A stretch of 33,785 bases of DNA from Caulobacterales bacterium (GTDB lineage Bacteria; Pseudomonadota; Alphaproteobacteria; Caulobacterales; Caulobacteraceae). Shown piece after piece: positions 1 through 7,638 of this stretch; the first letter of the stretch is position 1; every line of letters begins with the position of its first letter. The stretch spans positions 1-33,785 of the forward strand of contig JAFLCT010000019.1 of NCBI GenBank assembly GCA_017302335.1. The letters are read 5' to 3'. Made by a program: the position numbers and the translations under genes. The notes below the pieces were generated by a model that worked only from the letters and a program-made list of their open reading frames with translations, was not told the DNA's origin and ran no database searches.

Positions 1-2
1 TG

Positions 3-335
3 CCGCCCGCCGCCCTGACCGAGCCGGCCGACGTCGGCCCGCCCGTGACCGCGCCGACGACGCCGACCGCGACGCCCGTCGCGCCGACGGGGACGGCCTG
101 TCTGCGCCACACCGGTTCGGAATGGCGCGCCCTGTCGGGGAATATGAGCCTGAATCAATGCGTCCAGGCCCTGTACGCCGGAACCTGCGTCCGTCCGGGC
201 GAGGCCCAGTACGGCCGCTGGGGCGACCTAACCTTGCGTCTGGTCCCGCGCCGTGTCGAACAGTCCAACGACAACAGCCGCTTCCGCGCCCTGGCCGAAC
301 AGGACCGCAACTGCCAGTTTCCGAGCCTGAACTGA
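3..335 (+). CDS. Hypothetical exported protein, 5' end cut by window
   Basis: The reading frame is open from the left edge, so the true start lies outside the window. The visible part begins with a Pro/Ala/Thr-rich linker of about 30 residues. A compact domain of about 75 residues with four cysteines follows (motifs TACLRHTGSEW, SLNQCVQALY, GTCVRPG and DRNCQF) and ends in ...FPSLN. The even number of cysteines and the disordered linker suggest an extracytoplasmic domain with disulfides, but no family was recognised. The stop codon overlaps the ATG of the next gene (TGATG), so the two are probably co-transcribed and translationally coupled. The function is unknown. Confidence 0.6.
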   Translation, partial: PPAALTEPADVGPPVTAPTTPTATPVAPTGTACLRHTGSEWRALSGNMSLNQCVQALYAGTCVRPGEAQYGRWGDLTLRLVPRRVEQSNDNSRFRALAEQDRNCQFPSLN

Positions 336-757
336 TGCGCGTCCTCTTGATCCCCGCCGTCGCCGTCCTGGCTCTGGCCGCGTGCGAAAGCGCGCCCAAG
401 GCGCCGCGGGAAGCGGGCGTCTGCTATTCGGTGCAGCCGCCGAAACAGGGCGAGAAGGGCGCGCCGCAGTTTCACGTCGTCGCCACCGACCAGCCGCAGA
501 TCGAATTCTGCGCCGCCCGGCTGGAGGAGATGCGCCTGCGCTTCCTGCGCATGGGCGGTTCGAACCGAGAGATCATCGGCGCCTATCAGGGCCAATACAT
601 CTTCATCGAACGGCGCGGCGTGTCCTTTTCACAGTCGCTGGACGGGGTGCGGTTCATGGCCCTGGCGCGCACCGGCGACGGCCGCCTGGCCATTCCGGGC
701 GCCATCCAGCGCGACATTGACGCGGCCTCCGCCGCCCCGGCCGCCCCGGCGGGCTGA
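335..757 (+). CDS. Small putative lipoprotein of unknown function
   Basis: This encodes 140 residues. The N-terminus is a short hydrophobic signal ending in a lipobox (L14-A15-A16-C17), so the mature protein should be lipid-anchored at Cys17. The mature part contains motifs CYSVQPPK, EFCAARLEEMR and GAYQGQYIFIE and ends in an Ala/Pro-rich tail. The ATG overlaps the stop of the preceding gene, which supports this start over the in-frame start further upstream. No family was recognised with confidence. The pairing with the upstream Cys-rich exported protein suggests a shared envelope role, but that is inference. Confidence 0.6.
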   Translation: MRVLLIPAVAVLALAACESAPKAPREAGVCYSVQPPKQGEKGAPQFHVVATDQPQIEFCAARLEEMRLRFLRMGGSNREIIGAYQGQYIFIERRGVSFSQSLDGVRFMALARTGDGRLAIPGAIQRDIDAASAAPAAPAG

Positions 758-760
758 CCG

Positions 761-775
761 GAACAGAACTGGAAC
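761..775 (+). promoter_or_regulatory. Putative LexA (SOS) box upstream of ssb
   Basis: GAAC (761-764), seven bases, then GAAC (772-775): on the other strand this reads GTTC-N7-GTTC. That direct repeat is the published LexA operator of alphaproteobacteria. It lies about 85 bp before the ssb start codon, and ssb is a usual SOS-regulon member. The match to the two conserved tetramers and their spacing is exact; binding itself is inferred. Confidence 0.7.
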
Positions 776-860
776 ATTGCGGCGTCGTCGGCTATGACGG
801 CGTCAAAGAACGGCGGGCCGACCCATCCTCGGGGCGGTCCCAAGAACAAGGAAAACGGCG

Positions 861-1331
861 ATGGCTGGCAGCGTCAACAAGGTCATTCTGGTGGGCAATC
901 TGGGCAAGGACCCGGAGATCCGCACCCTGAACAACGGCGACCGGGTCGCCAATCTGTCGCTGGCCACGTCTGAGACCTGGCGCGACAAATCCACCGGCGA
1001 GCGCAAGGAAAAGACCGAGTGGCATCGCGTGGTGATCTTCAACGACAACATCGTGAAGGTCTGCGAGAACTATCTGAAGAAGGGTTCGACCGTTTACGTC
1101 GAGGGCCAGCTATCGACCCGCAAATACGAACAGAACGGCGTCGAGAAATACACTACCGAGGTGGTGATCCAGCGTTTCGGCGGCAATCTGACCATGCTGG
1201 GCGGGCGTGGCGACGGCGGCGGCGCGGGCCGCTCGGACGACGACTATTCCTCGGGCTTTTCGACCGGCGGGGCCAACAAGCCCTCGGGTCCCAAGGAAAG
1301 CTACGACCTGAACGACGACATCCCGTTCTGA
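861..1331 (+). CDS. ssb: Single-stranded DNA-binding protein
   Basis: The 156-residue protein binds single-stranded DNA during replication, repair and recombination. The N-terminal OB-fold (about residues 1-110) starts [19 protein letters not shown] and includes TEWHRVVIF and [12 protein letters not shown] Gly/Ser-rich flexible linker follows, and the acidic tip DDIPF is the conserved C-terminal peptide that recruits partner proteins. Length and architecture are typical of bacterial SSB. The start is supported by AAGGA at 848-852. A GTTC-N7-GTTC type LexA box at 761-775 predicts DNA-damage induction. A 9-bp inverted repeat follows the stop. Confidence 0.97.
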   Translation: MAGSVNKVILVGNLGKDPEIRTLNNGDRVANLSLATSETWRDKSTGERKEKTEWHRVVIFNDNIVKVCENYLKKGSTVYVEGQLSTRKYEQNGVEKYTTEVVIQRFGGNLTMLGGRGDGGGAGRSDDDYSSGFSTGGANKPSGPKESYDLNDDIPF

Positions 1332-1347
1332 TCCAACGCGGGCGAAA

Positions 1348-1382
1348 CGCCGGGTCACGCAATGTGAGACCCAGACCCGGCG
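1348..1382 (+). terminator. Hairpin after ssb, possible terminator
   Basis: Perfect 9-bp inverted repeat CGCCGGGTC (1348-1356) / GACCCGGCG (1374-1382) with a 17-nt loop, 16 bp after the ssb stop. There is no T-run behind it, so it may be a weak or Rho-assisted terminator, or a stabilising mRNA 3' end. It lies just ahead of the GTG start of the transporter. Confidence 0.4.
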
Positions 1383-1403
1383 CCGCCGTGCCATAGGCGG
1401 AGG

Positions 1404-2315
1404 GTGACAGACGCCGTTCCCGCCCCCCCGCACAGTCATCGCCTGACCTGGGCCGAGATCGCCGCCATCGCGGCGGTCGTGGTCATCTGGGGCGTCAACA
1501 ACGCCGCCGCCAAGGTGGCCACCGACACCCTGCCGCCGTTGCTGATGGGGACCTTGCGCTTCGCCGTGGCGGCGGGGTGTCTGGTCGCCTTCGTGCGGCC
1601 GCCGTTTCCGAACTGGAAGAGCCTGGCGATCATCGTCGTCCTGGGCGGGCCGATCCATTATGGATTGATTTATCTAGGGTTTTGGCTGGCGCATGACGTC
1701 AGCCCGGTGTCGGTGGCGTCGCAATTATGGATCCCGTTCACCGCCCTGTTCGCCTGGCTGATGCTGGGCGAGCGGCTGTCGAAATTCGCCATGGCCGGGC
1801 TGGGGCTGGCCCTCGTGGGGGTCGCCTGGATGTCGCTGGACGCCCATGCCATCCGAGACTGGAAGGCCATTCTGGTCGTCATCGCCGCCTCGGCCGCCTG
1901 GGCCGTGACCACGGTCATCGCGCGCCGCACCACCTCCATTCCGCCGCTGAAGATGCAGGGCCTGCTGGCCTGCGTGGCCCTGCCCACGCTGGCGGCCGGG
2001 TCGGTGCTGTTCGAGACGGGCCAGGTCGAGGCCATGCGCCAGGCGACGCCCCTGGTCTGGGCTTGCGTGGTCTGGGCCGGTTTCGTCTCGTCGGTGGTCG
2101 CCACCACCCTGGTCTTCTGGCTGGTGCAGAAGCGCGAGGCCGGGCGGGTGACGCCCTATTTCCTGGCTACGCCGGTGGTGTCGATCCTGATCGGCTGGAT
2201 GATGGGCGACGTGCTGACCGTCCAGATCCTGACCGGCGCGGCCCTGACTATCGCCGGGGTCGGCGTGGTCTCCCTGGCCGAACGCAACCTCAGGGCCGGG
2301 GCGGCCAAGGCCTGA
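1404..2315 (+). CDS. EamA/DMT-family transporter
   Basis: The 303-residue integral membrane protein has about ten hydrophobic segments in two EamA-like halves, the layout of the drug/metabolite transporter superfamily (RhaT/YdcZ-type permeases). The first helix contains IWGVNNAAAKVATDTLPP, typical of EamA repeat 1. The second half opens near DWKAILVVIAASAAWAVTTV. The end is short and basic. The substrate cannot be read from sequence; relatives export metabolites or amino acids. The GTG start has GGAGG directly against it (1399-1403), which is too close for normal Shine-Dalgarno spacing, so the exact start is uncertain. The gene is convergent with sodC. Confidence 0.85.
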   Translation: MTDAVPAPPHSHRLTWAEIAAIAAVVVIWGVNNAAAKVATDTLPPLLMGTLRFAVAAGCLVAFVRPPFPNWKSLAIIVVLGGPIHYGLIYLGFWLAHDVSPVSVASQLWIPFTALFAWLMLGERLSKFAMAGLGLALVGVAWMSLDAHAIRDWKAILVVIAASAAWAVTTVIARRTTSIPPLKMQGLLACVALPTLAAGSVLFETGQVEAMRQATPLVWACVVWAGFVSSVVATTLVFWLVQKREAGRVTPYFLATPVVSILIGWMMGDVLTVQILTGAALTIAGVGVVSLAERNLRAGAAKA

Positions 2316-2323
2316 CCCCTCAA

Positions 2324-2351
2324 GCCGCCGTCAGGCGATAGGCGGCGGTTT
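2324..2351. terminator. Putative bidirectional terminator between transporter and sodC
   Basis: GCCGCC (2324-2329) pairs with GGCGGC (2341-2346), followed on the plus strand by GGTTT. It lies in the 35-bp gap between two convergent stop codons. The stem is short, so this is tentative. Confidence 0.4.
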
Positions 2352-2917
2352 CAGCCGGCCGCCATCACCCCGCACGCCACGCGGGCGCCCGCGCCGCCGA
2401 TCGGCTGGCTGGCGTGGTCGTCGGCCGCGGCGTGGATCACCAGGGCCGAGCCGTCGTCATCCCACAGCCATTGGCCGGGACCCGACCGGGCGATGCGGGC
2501 GCGGGTGGTGAACAGCTCGGCCTGGATGCGGCCTTGCGCGTCGGCGTGAATGTTGGGCAGATCGCCGTCGTCCGGCCCGTCGGCGTTCAACAGGCCGTGC
2601 GGCGCCTTGGGCTCGCCATGGTTCACATGGGCGCCCGCCGAGGTGAAGGGGGCCGCGCACTCGCCCTTGGCGTGGATATGCACGCCGTGCCAGCCGGGGG
2701 TCAGCCCTTCGGCCTCGATGCGGATCAGCAGGCCCGTCGGTCCCTGGGTCAGGACCGCCCGACCGATGCGCGCGCCCGCGGCGTCAGTCAGGGTCGCTTC
2801 GCCGAAATCCCCCATCGGCGCGCGTTCGGGCGCCACGGTGGAATAGTCGTTTGCGGTCACGCTGACGCAGGCGGCGAGGGGCAGGGCGGCCAGGGCGGCG
2901 ATCAGGGCGGGGCGCAT
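2351..2917 (-). CDS. sodC: Superoxide dismutase [Cu-Zn], lipoprotein form
   Basis: The 188-residue protein disproportionates superoxide in the envelope. The signal ends in lipobox L14-A15-A16-C17, predicting a lipid-anchored enzyme. Copper ligands are visible as H80 and H82 ([13 protein letters not shown]), the bridging H97 (SAGAHVNH) and H162 ([10 protein letters not shown]). C87 and C182 match the conserved disulfide, and R179 ([10 protein letters not shown]) the substrate-guiding arginine. The zinc subloop reads [17 protein letters not shown]107 and D119 fit two zinc ligands, but the usual GPHxGDLPN histidine is Asp (D116). Start support is GGAAGGAA 5-12 bases before the ATG. The gene is divergent from gyrA. 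Confidence 0.93.
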   Translation of the reverse strand: MRPALIAALAALPLAACVSVTANDYSTVAPERAPMGDFGEATLTDAAGARIGRAVLTQGPTGLLIRIEAEGLTPGWHGVHIHAKGECAAPFTSAGAHVNHGEPKAPHGLLNADGPDDGDLPNIHADAQGRIQAELFTTRARIARSGPGQWLWDDDGSALVIHAAADDHASQPIGGAGARVACGVMAAG

Positions 2918-2961
2918 GGAATTTCCTTCCGTTCGGGCGGGGCGAAAAGGCGGGCGTTTCT

Positions 2962-2990
2962 TTGCTTAACCGGCCCTCGGGTGCTAGAAA
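2962..2990 (+). promoter_or_regulatory. Candidate housekeeping promoter of gyrA
   Basis: TTGCTTA (2962-2968), 14 bases, then GCTAGAAA (2983-2990). This is close to the Caulobacter housekeeping form TTGACGS-N10-14-GCTANAWC, with the last base off and the -35 part only half matching. It would give a leader of roughly 40-45 nt before the TTG start of gyrA. Confidence 0.4.
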
Positions 2991-3040
2991 ACCCGATAGC
3001 GGATCACGTTCCGATTCCGGCAAATTTAGCCCAGATTTCC

Positions 3041-5788
3041 TTGACCGACGACATCATTCAAAACGCCGCGCCTTCTCTGGGCGGCGGCGGCGACATCGCC
3101 CCCATCTCGATCGAGGACGAGCTTCGCCGCTCTTACCTCGACTACGCCATGAGCGTGATCGTTTCGCGCGCCCTGCCTGACGCGCGCGACGGGCTGAAGC
3201 CCGTGCACCGGCGCATCCTGTATTCGATGCACGACCTGGGCATGGAGCCTAGCCGCGCCTATTCGAAATGCGCCCGCGTGGTCGGCGACGTGCTGGGCCG
3301 GTTCCACCCGCACGGCGACGCCTCGGTCTATATGGCCCTGGTGCGCATGGCTCAGCCCTTCTCGATGGGGCTGATGCTGATTGACGGCCAGGGCAATTTC
3401 GGCTCGGTCGACGGCGATATGCCGGCCTCGATGCGATACACGGAATCGCGCATGGCCCCGGCGGCCGTGGCCCTGTTGGCCGACATCGACAAAGACACGG
3501 TCGATTTCCAACTGAACTATGACGAAAAGGAACTGGAGCCGGTCGTCCTGCCGGCCCGGATTCCCAATTTGCTCGTCAACGGCGCCGGCGGCATCGCCGT
3601 GGGTATGGCCACCAACATCCCGCCCCACAATCTGGGCGAGGTGATCGACGCCTGTTTGGCGCTGCTGGACGACCCGGAGGTCTCCGACGAGACGCTGCTG
3701 GACCTGGTGCCCGGTCCCGATTTCCCGACGGGCGGCGAGATCATGGGACGCACCGGCGCCCGCAACGCGCTGCGTGACGGCCGCGGCTCGGTCATCGTGC
3801 GCGGCAAGGCGGCGATCGAGACGATCCGCAAGGATCGCGAAGCCATCGTCATCACCGAACTGCCCTATCAGGTGAACAAGCAGACCCTGATCGAACGCAT
3901 CGCCGAAATGGTGCGCGAGAAGCGGCTGGAGGGCATCGCCGATGTGCGCGACGAATCCGACCGTCAGGGTATGCGGATGGTCATCGAGCTGAAGCGCGAT
4001 GCATCCGGCGACGTGATCCTGAACCAGTTGTTCCGCTACACGGCGCTGCAAAGCTCGTTCGGCGTCAATATGTTGGCGCTGAACCACGGCCGCCCCGAAC
4101 AGATGGGCCTGCGCGCCCTGGTCCAGGCCTTCCTCGACTTCCGCGAGGAGGTGGTGGTCCGCCGCATCAAGTTCGAACTGGGCAAGGCGCGCGATCGCGG
4201 CCACGTCCTGGTCGGCTTGGCCGTGGCCGTGGCCAATATCGACGAGGTCATCCACATCATCCGCTCCTCGGCCGATCCGACCGAGGCGCGCGAGCGGTTG
4301 CAGGCCAAGGCCTGGCCCGTCGGCGACATGATGGCCCTGGTCGAACTGATCGCCGACCCGCGCAGCGTCGTCATCGACGGCGACAAGCTGCGCCTGACCG
4401 ACGAACAGGCCCGCGCCATCCTGGCCCTGACCCTGTCGCGCCTGACCGGCCTGGGCCGCGACGACATCTTCGGCGAGGCGCGCGGTCTGGCGGACACCAT
4501 CCAGGGCCACCTGACCCTGCTCAGCGATCGCGCCAACATCCTGGGCGTCATCCGCGCTGAACTGACCGAGGTGAAGGACCAGTTCGCCGTTCCCCGCCGC
4601 ACCGTCATCGGCGAGGGCGACGCCGAAATGGAGGACGAAGACCTGATCCCGCGTGAGGAGATGGTCGTCACCGTCACCCACGGCGGTTACGTCAAGCGCA
4701 CGGCCCTGGCCGCCTATCGGACCCAGCATCGCGGCGGCAAGGGCAAGTCGGGCATGGCGATGAAGGACGAGGACGCCATCGTCGGCGTCTTCTCGGCCTC
4801 GACCCACACGCCGGTGCTGTTCTTCGCCACCAACGGCAAGGCTTATAAGCTGAAGGTGTGGCGTCTGCCGCTGGGCGCCCCGACGGCGCGCGGCAAGGCC
4901 TTCGTCAACCTGCTGCCGATCGAGCCGGGCGACAGCATCATGAACGTGCTGCCCCTGCCTGAGGATGAGGCGACCTGGGGCGACTACGACATCATGTTCG
5001 CCACCCAGTCGGGCGACGTGCGCCGCAACAAGCTCAGCGACTTCGCCACCGTCAACCGCGCCGGCAAGATCGCCATGAAGCTGGAGGAGGGCGACCACAT
5101 GGTCGGCGTCGCCCTGTGCACCGGTGAGGACGACGTGCTGCTGACCACCGCCCTGGGCCGCGCCATCCGCTTCAAGGCCGACGACGTGCGCGTGTTCAAG
5201 GGGCGCGATTCCACCGGCGTGCGCGGCATCCGCCTGGCGCCGGGCGACGAGGTCATCTCCATGGCCGTCCTGGGCCGCGTCGACGCCAGCCCCGAAGAAC
5301 GCGCCGCCTATGTCAAACACGCCAACGCCATGCGCAAGGCGGCGGGCGACGAGGATGAGGCTCCGGTCGAGGCGGACGGCGACGACGAGGCCGGCGACGC
5401 CGTCCTGTCGGTCGAACGCATCGCCGCCCTGGGCGCGGCGGAACAGTTCATCCTGACCATCACCGACACCGGCTTCGGCAAGCGCTCCTCGGCCTATGAA
5501 TACCGCCGCACCGGTCGCGGCGGGCAGGGGCTGACGGCGCACGGCCTGGGCGGCCGCGCGGGCGACCGTCTGGCCGCCGCCTTCCCGGTCGAGGGGTCCG
5601 ACGACTTGTTGCTGGTCACCTCGGGCGGTCAGATGATCCGCACGCCGGTCGAACAGATCCGCATCGTCGGCCGCGCCAGCCAGGGCGTCACCGTCTTCCG
5701 CACCGCCGACGGCGAGAAGGTGGTCTCGGTCGAACGCCTGGCCGACGCGGGCGGAGATGCGGATGCGGACGAGGTCGAAGAAGGCTGA
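3041..5788 (+). CDS. gyrA: DNA gyrase subunit A
   Basis: The 915-residue subunit cuts and rejoins DNA in the GyrA2GyrB2 enzyme that introduces negative supercoils. The catalytic pair is R132-Y133 ([10 protein letters not shown]). The QRDR reads [17 protein letters not shown], so positions equivalent to E. coli Ser83 and Asp87 are Ala94 and Met98. The GyrA box is QHRGGKG (562-568) at the start of the C-terminal pinwheel. An acidic insertion lies near residues 770-790, and the C-terminus is an acidic tail ending EVEEG. The start is TTG giving [13 protein letters not shown]; an open frame extends upstream into sodC, but conservation begins at [20 protein letters not shown]. No clear Shine-Dalgarno is present. 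Confidence 0.97.
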   Translation: MTDDIIQNAAPSLGGGGDIAPISIEDELRRSYLDYAMSVIVSRALPDARDGLKPVHRRILYSMHDLGMEPSRAYSKCARVVGDVLGRFHPHGDASVYMALVRMAQPFSMGLMLIDGQGNFGSVDGDMPASMRYTESRMAPAAVALLADIDKDTVDFQLNYDEKELEPVVLPARIPNLLVNGAGGIAVGMATNIPPHNLGEVIDACLALLDDPEVSDETLLDLVPGPDFPTGGEIMGRTGARNALRDGRGSVIVRGKAAIETIRKDREAIVITELPYQVNKQTLIERIAEMVREKRLEGIADVRDESDRQGMRMVIELKRDASGDVILNQLFRYTALQSSFGVNMLALNHGRPEQMGLRALVQAFLDFREEVVVRRIKFELGKARDRGHVLVGLAVAVANIDEVIHIIRSSADPTEARERLQAKAWPVGDMMALVELIADPRSVVIDGDKLRLTDEQARAILALTLSRLTGLGRDDIFGEARGLADTIQGHLTLLSDRANILGVIRAELTEVKDQFAVPRRTVIGEGDAEMEDEDLIPREEMVVTVTHGGYVKRTALAAYRTQHRGGKGKSGMAMKDEDAIVGVFSASTHTPVLFFATNGKAYKLKVWRLPLGAPTARGKAFVNLLPIEPGDSIMNVLPLPEDEATWGDYDIMFATQSGDVRRNKLSDFATVNRAGKIAMKLEEGDHMVGVALCTGEDDVLLTTALGRAIRFKADDVRVFKGRDSTGVRGIRLAPGDEVISMAVLGRVDASPEERAAYVKHANAMRKAAGDEDEAPVEADGDDEAGDAVLSVERIAALGAAEQFILTITDTGFGKRSSAYEYRRTGRGGQGLTAHGLGGRAGDRLAAAFPVEGSDDLLLVTSGGQMIRTPVEQIRIVGRASQGVTVFRTADGEKVVSVERLADAGGDADADEVEEG

Positions 5789-5796
5789 CCGCAGCG

Positions 5797-6243
5797 CTAG
5801 CCGTCGCCTAATGCCGACAGCAGGCGCATATGTAGCGCGTGGCCGTTGGCCTGGGCGTGTGCGACCAGTTTGGCGTCAAGGGTGACGAGTGGGACTTGGC
5901 GTTCCATCGCCAGGGCCAGGTAGGCAGCGTCATAGATCGAGTATCGATGGGCTTGCGCCAGTCGAAACGCCTCCAACGCCAAAGGCGCTGACAGGTCGAT
6001 CAGGGTGACCAGCCGGGGCGTTTCGGAAACAGCGCGCGCGCCGACTTCTGCGGAGGTCTGATCCTTACAGACCTTCTTGGCGGCGATGCTGGCGATTTCC
6101 AGGAGTAGAAGCGTCGGCGCGATAAGCCGGGCTTCGCGGGCCAGGAACGACCGCGCCGGTGCGGTTTCGGCTTCCTCGAAAAAGGCGGCGCCCAGCAACG
6201 ACGCATCGGCGACCCACAGCCTATCGGCCGTCACGGTCGTCAC
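5797..6243 (-). CDS. PIN-domain ribonuclease toxin, VapC-like
   Basis: The 148-residue PIN protein is probably the toxin of a type II toxin-antitoxin pair; VapC-type toxins are Mg-dependent RNases that block translation. The four acidic residues expected of a PIN active site are visible: D13 (WVADASLL), E49 (LLLLEIAS), D105 (SIYDAAYLA) and D123 (LVTLDAKL). The start is taken as the GTG at 6243; another GTG at 6234 is possible, and a longer open frame to 6291 is disfavoured. Either GTG overlaps the end of the antitoxin gene, a typical antitoxin-first operon with translational coupling. It ends 8 bp from the convergent gyrA stop. Substrate RNA is unknown. Confidence 0.8.
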   Translation of the reverse strand: MTTVTADRLWVADASLLGAAFFEEAETAPARSFLAREARLIAPTLLLLEIASIAAKKVCKDQTSAEVGARAVSETPRLVTLIDLSAPLALEAFRLAQAHRYSIYDAAYLALAMERQVPLVTLDAKLVAHAQANGHALHMRLLSALGDG

Positions 6244-6715
6244 GAACCAGATCGGCGCTGGTGGGGCCTGACATGACGGACTTGCCCGCAAACCAGTCCA
6301 AGGTCGCCGCGCGGCGGCGGCGCGCCATTTCGTCCAAGAATGTCACACCGGCCTCCGCGACTGAGAAACCGCGCTCCTCAGCCATGTCTTCCAGCAAGCG
6401 TTTCGCCGCCGGAGATAGGGCGTCGATCCGAATCGCTTCGTCTCCTGATGCGTCGGTCTTTAGCCGGTTCTCGCTTTGCTTCACGAACGCCACCTGCCGC
6501 CGTGCGACATCCAGCTTGGCTTTTCGATCGGCCCGGAGCCAGGCTAGGGCTTGGCTATGAGTTTCCGTATTGGCCCACCACTGGCGCATATTCTGACCAT
6601 AGGCAGTCGGGGGCAGGCGACGGCCCAGCACGCTCTCGATCTCCGAATAATTCATGACGACAGTCGCGTCCGACGCCTTGATGAGGTGATCTTGCAGAGG
6701 CTGATAGCGAGCCAT
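6221..6715 (-). CDS. Composite VapB-like antitoxin with N-terminal DUF7662-like domain
   Basis: The 164-residue protein has two parts. Residues about 1-80 (YQPLQDHL, MNYSEIESVLGRRLPPTAY, RQWWANTETHSQALAWL) resemble the small domain catalogued as DUF7662, recalled from motif memory. After a basic linker, the C-terminal part (SPAAKRLLEDMAEERG...) ends in LDWFAGKSVMSGPTSADLV followed by RDDRDGR, which resembles the toxin-binding tail of VapB antitoxins. It precedes and overlaps the PIN gene by 23 bp. GGAG sits 9 nt before the ATG, and a near-consensus promoter lies just upstream. Classical VapB proteins are about 70-90 residues, so the N-terminal domain is an unusual addition and may replace or add to DNA binding. 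Confidence 0.7.
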   Translation of the reverse strand: MARYQPLQDHLIKASDATVVMNYSEIESVLGRRLPPTAYGQNMRQWWANTETHSQALAWLRADRKAKLDVARRQVAFVKQSENRLKTDASGDEAIRIDALSPAAKRLLEDMAEERGFSVAEAGVTFLDEMARRRRAATLDWFAGKSVMSGPTSADLVRDDRDGR

Positions 6716-6744
6716 ATAACCGTCTCCATTAGTTCATATAGTTC

Positions 6745-6773
6745 AATATAAAGGTATATAACTATTTTGTCAA
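6745..6773 (-). promoter_or_regulatory. Strong sigma-70-like promoter and operator of the TA operon
   Basis: On the minus strand a perfect TTGACA (-35, 6768-6773), a 17-bp spacer and TATATT (-10, 6745-6750) drive the antitoxin gene. The stretch 6728-6768 is a marked AT-rich island. Around the -10 there is a dyad ATAGTT (6738-6743) / AACTAT (6760-6765) and a direct repeat TAGTTCA (6730-6736 and 6739-6745), both good candidates for antitoxin autoregulation. The -35 box overlaps the first codon of the divergent aminotransferase. Confidence 0.75.
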
Positions 6774-7564
6774 GCTGCTTCGTTGACGGCAAGCCTGCAG
6801 CCCTTGATGACCTGGTCCATCCGGCGCTGGTCAACTATGGCGCCTACACCTCCTTCGCCGTGCAGGGCGGGGGCGTGCGCGGGCTGGATCGGCATATGGC
6901 GCGGTTGTGGGACGCCGCGCTCGAACTGTTCGGCGAGACGATCGAGGAGGATCAGGTGCGCGACTGGATGCGTCAGGCGCTGATCGACCACGCTGACGCC
7001 TGGATGCGCATCAGCCTGTATGCGCCCGAGATCGGGGTGCGCACCCCTGACTGGATCGGCCGCCCCCGGATGATGATCGGGGTCTTTGCGCCGGTTGCGC
7101 CCCTGTCCGAACGCCCGCTGCGGCTCCAGCCCCAAACCTACGGCCGCGAGGCGCCGCATCTGAAGCACGTCGCCACCTTCGGATTGATCCGGGCGCGACG
7201 GACGGCGATGACCGCCGGATTCGACGACGCCCTGTTCGTCGGCGCTGACGGCCGAATCTCGGAGGCCAGCGTCTCCAACATCGGCTTCCTGTCCGGCGAC
7301 CGGGTGATCTGGCCCCAGGCGCCGATGCTGGCGGGCGTGTCTCAGGCCCTGATCGCCGAGCATCTGGCCGCCGCGGGCCTGTCGCAAGAGACACGGCCCG
7401 TGAGCTTGGCGGACCTGTCCGGCTTCGACGGCGCCTTCATCACCAATAGCGCCACGCCCGCCTGCGCCGTCGCCTCGATCGGGGAGCAAGCCTTCCCGGT
7501 ATCGGCCGAGCGGATCGCCGCCCTGGTCTCGGCCTGGACCGCCGCGCCGGTCCAGGCGATCTGA
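6767..7564 (+). CDS. Class IV aminotransferase (PLP-dependent)
   Basis: The 265-residue fold-type IV PLP enzyme belongs to the family of branched-chain and D-amino acid aminotransferases and aminodeoxychorismate lyase. The PLP lysine is probably K133 (APHLKHVATF); E166 lies in DGRISEASVSNIGFL, the conserved cofactor-site segment, and GFDDALFV precedes it. Conservation starts right away (FVDGKPAALDDLVHPALVN). The only canonical start that keeps this N-terminus is TTG at 6767: an in-frame TAA lies at 6749-6751, and the next ATG is at residue 44. AAGG sits 12 nt upstream, a poor spacing. The start lies inside the divergent TA promoter, so expression may be altered. The exact substrate cannot be assigned. 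Confidence 0.85.
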   Translation: MSSCFVDGKPAALDDLVHPALVNYGAYTSFAVQGGGVRGLDRHMARLWDAALELFGETIEEDQVRDWMRQALIDHADAWMRISLYAPEIGVRTPDWIGRPRMMIGVFAPVAPLSERPLRLQPQTYGREAPHLKHVATFGLIRARRTAMTAGFDDALFVGADGRISEASVSNIGFLSGDRVIWPQAPMLAGVSQALIAEHLAAAGLSQETRPVSLADLSGFDGAFITNSATPACAVASIGEQAFPVSAERIAALVSAWTAAPVQAI

Positions 7565-7581
7565 CCCGACCTTGCCGCGCC

Positions 7582-7599
7582 CCGACTAGGCCCGGTCGG
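7582..7599 (+). terminator. Small hairpin between aminotransferase and coaD
   Basis: CCGAC (7582-7586) / GTCGG (7595-7599), with an alternative, mutually exclusive pairing GCCCG (7590-7594) / CGGGC (7602-7606). There is no T-run. It could be a weak terminator or a structured leader for coaD. Confidence 0.25.
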
Positions 7600-7638
7600 A
7601 TCGGGCTGCTAATCAAGGGGCGAACGGGGGGACACGCC

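Noticed and set aside
2414..3040. Upstream in-frame extension of gyrA, giving an 1124-residue protein
   Set aside because: This stretch is antisense to sodC, has no conservation to GyrA, and GyrA similarity begins just after the TTG at 3041.
3026..5542. Long minus-strand open frame (838 codons) opposite gyrA
   Set aside because: It is a codon-bias shadow of a high-GC gene: low-complexity Gly/Ala/Asp/Gln/His composition, no domain, and gyrA on the other strand is certain.
6221..6291. Longer PIN-toxin start (164 residues) from 6291
   Set aside because: The extra N-terminus (PSCQAPPAP) is not PIN-like and would overlap the antitoxin by 71 bp; the GTG at 6243 or 6234 fits the fold start.
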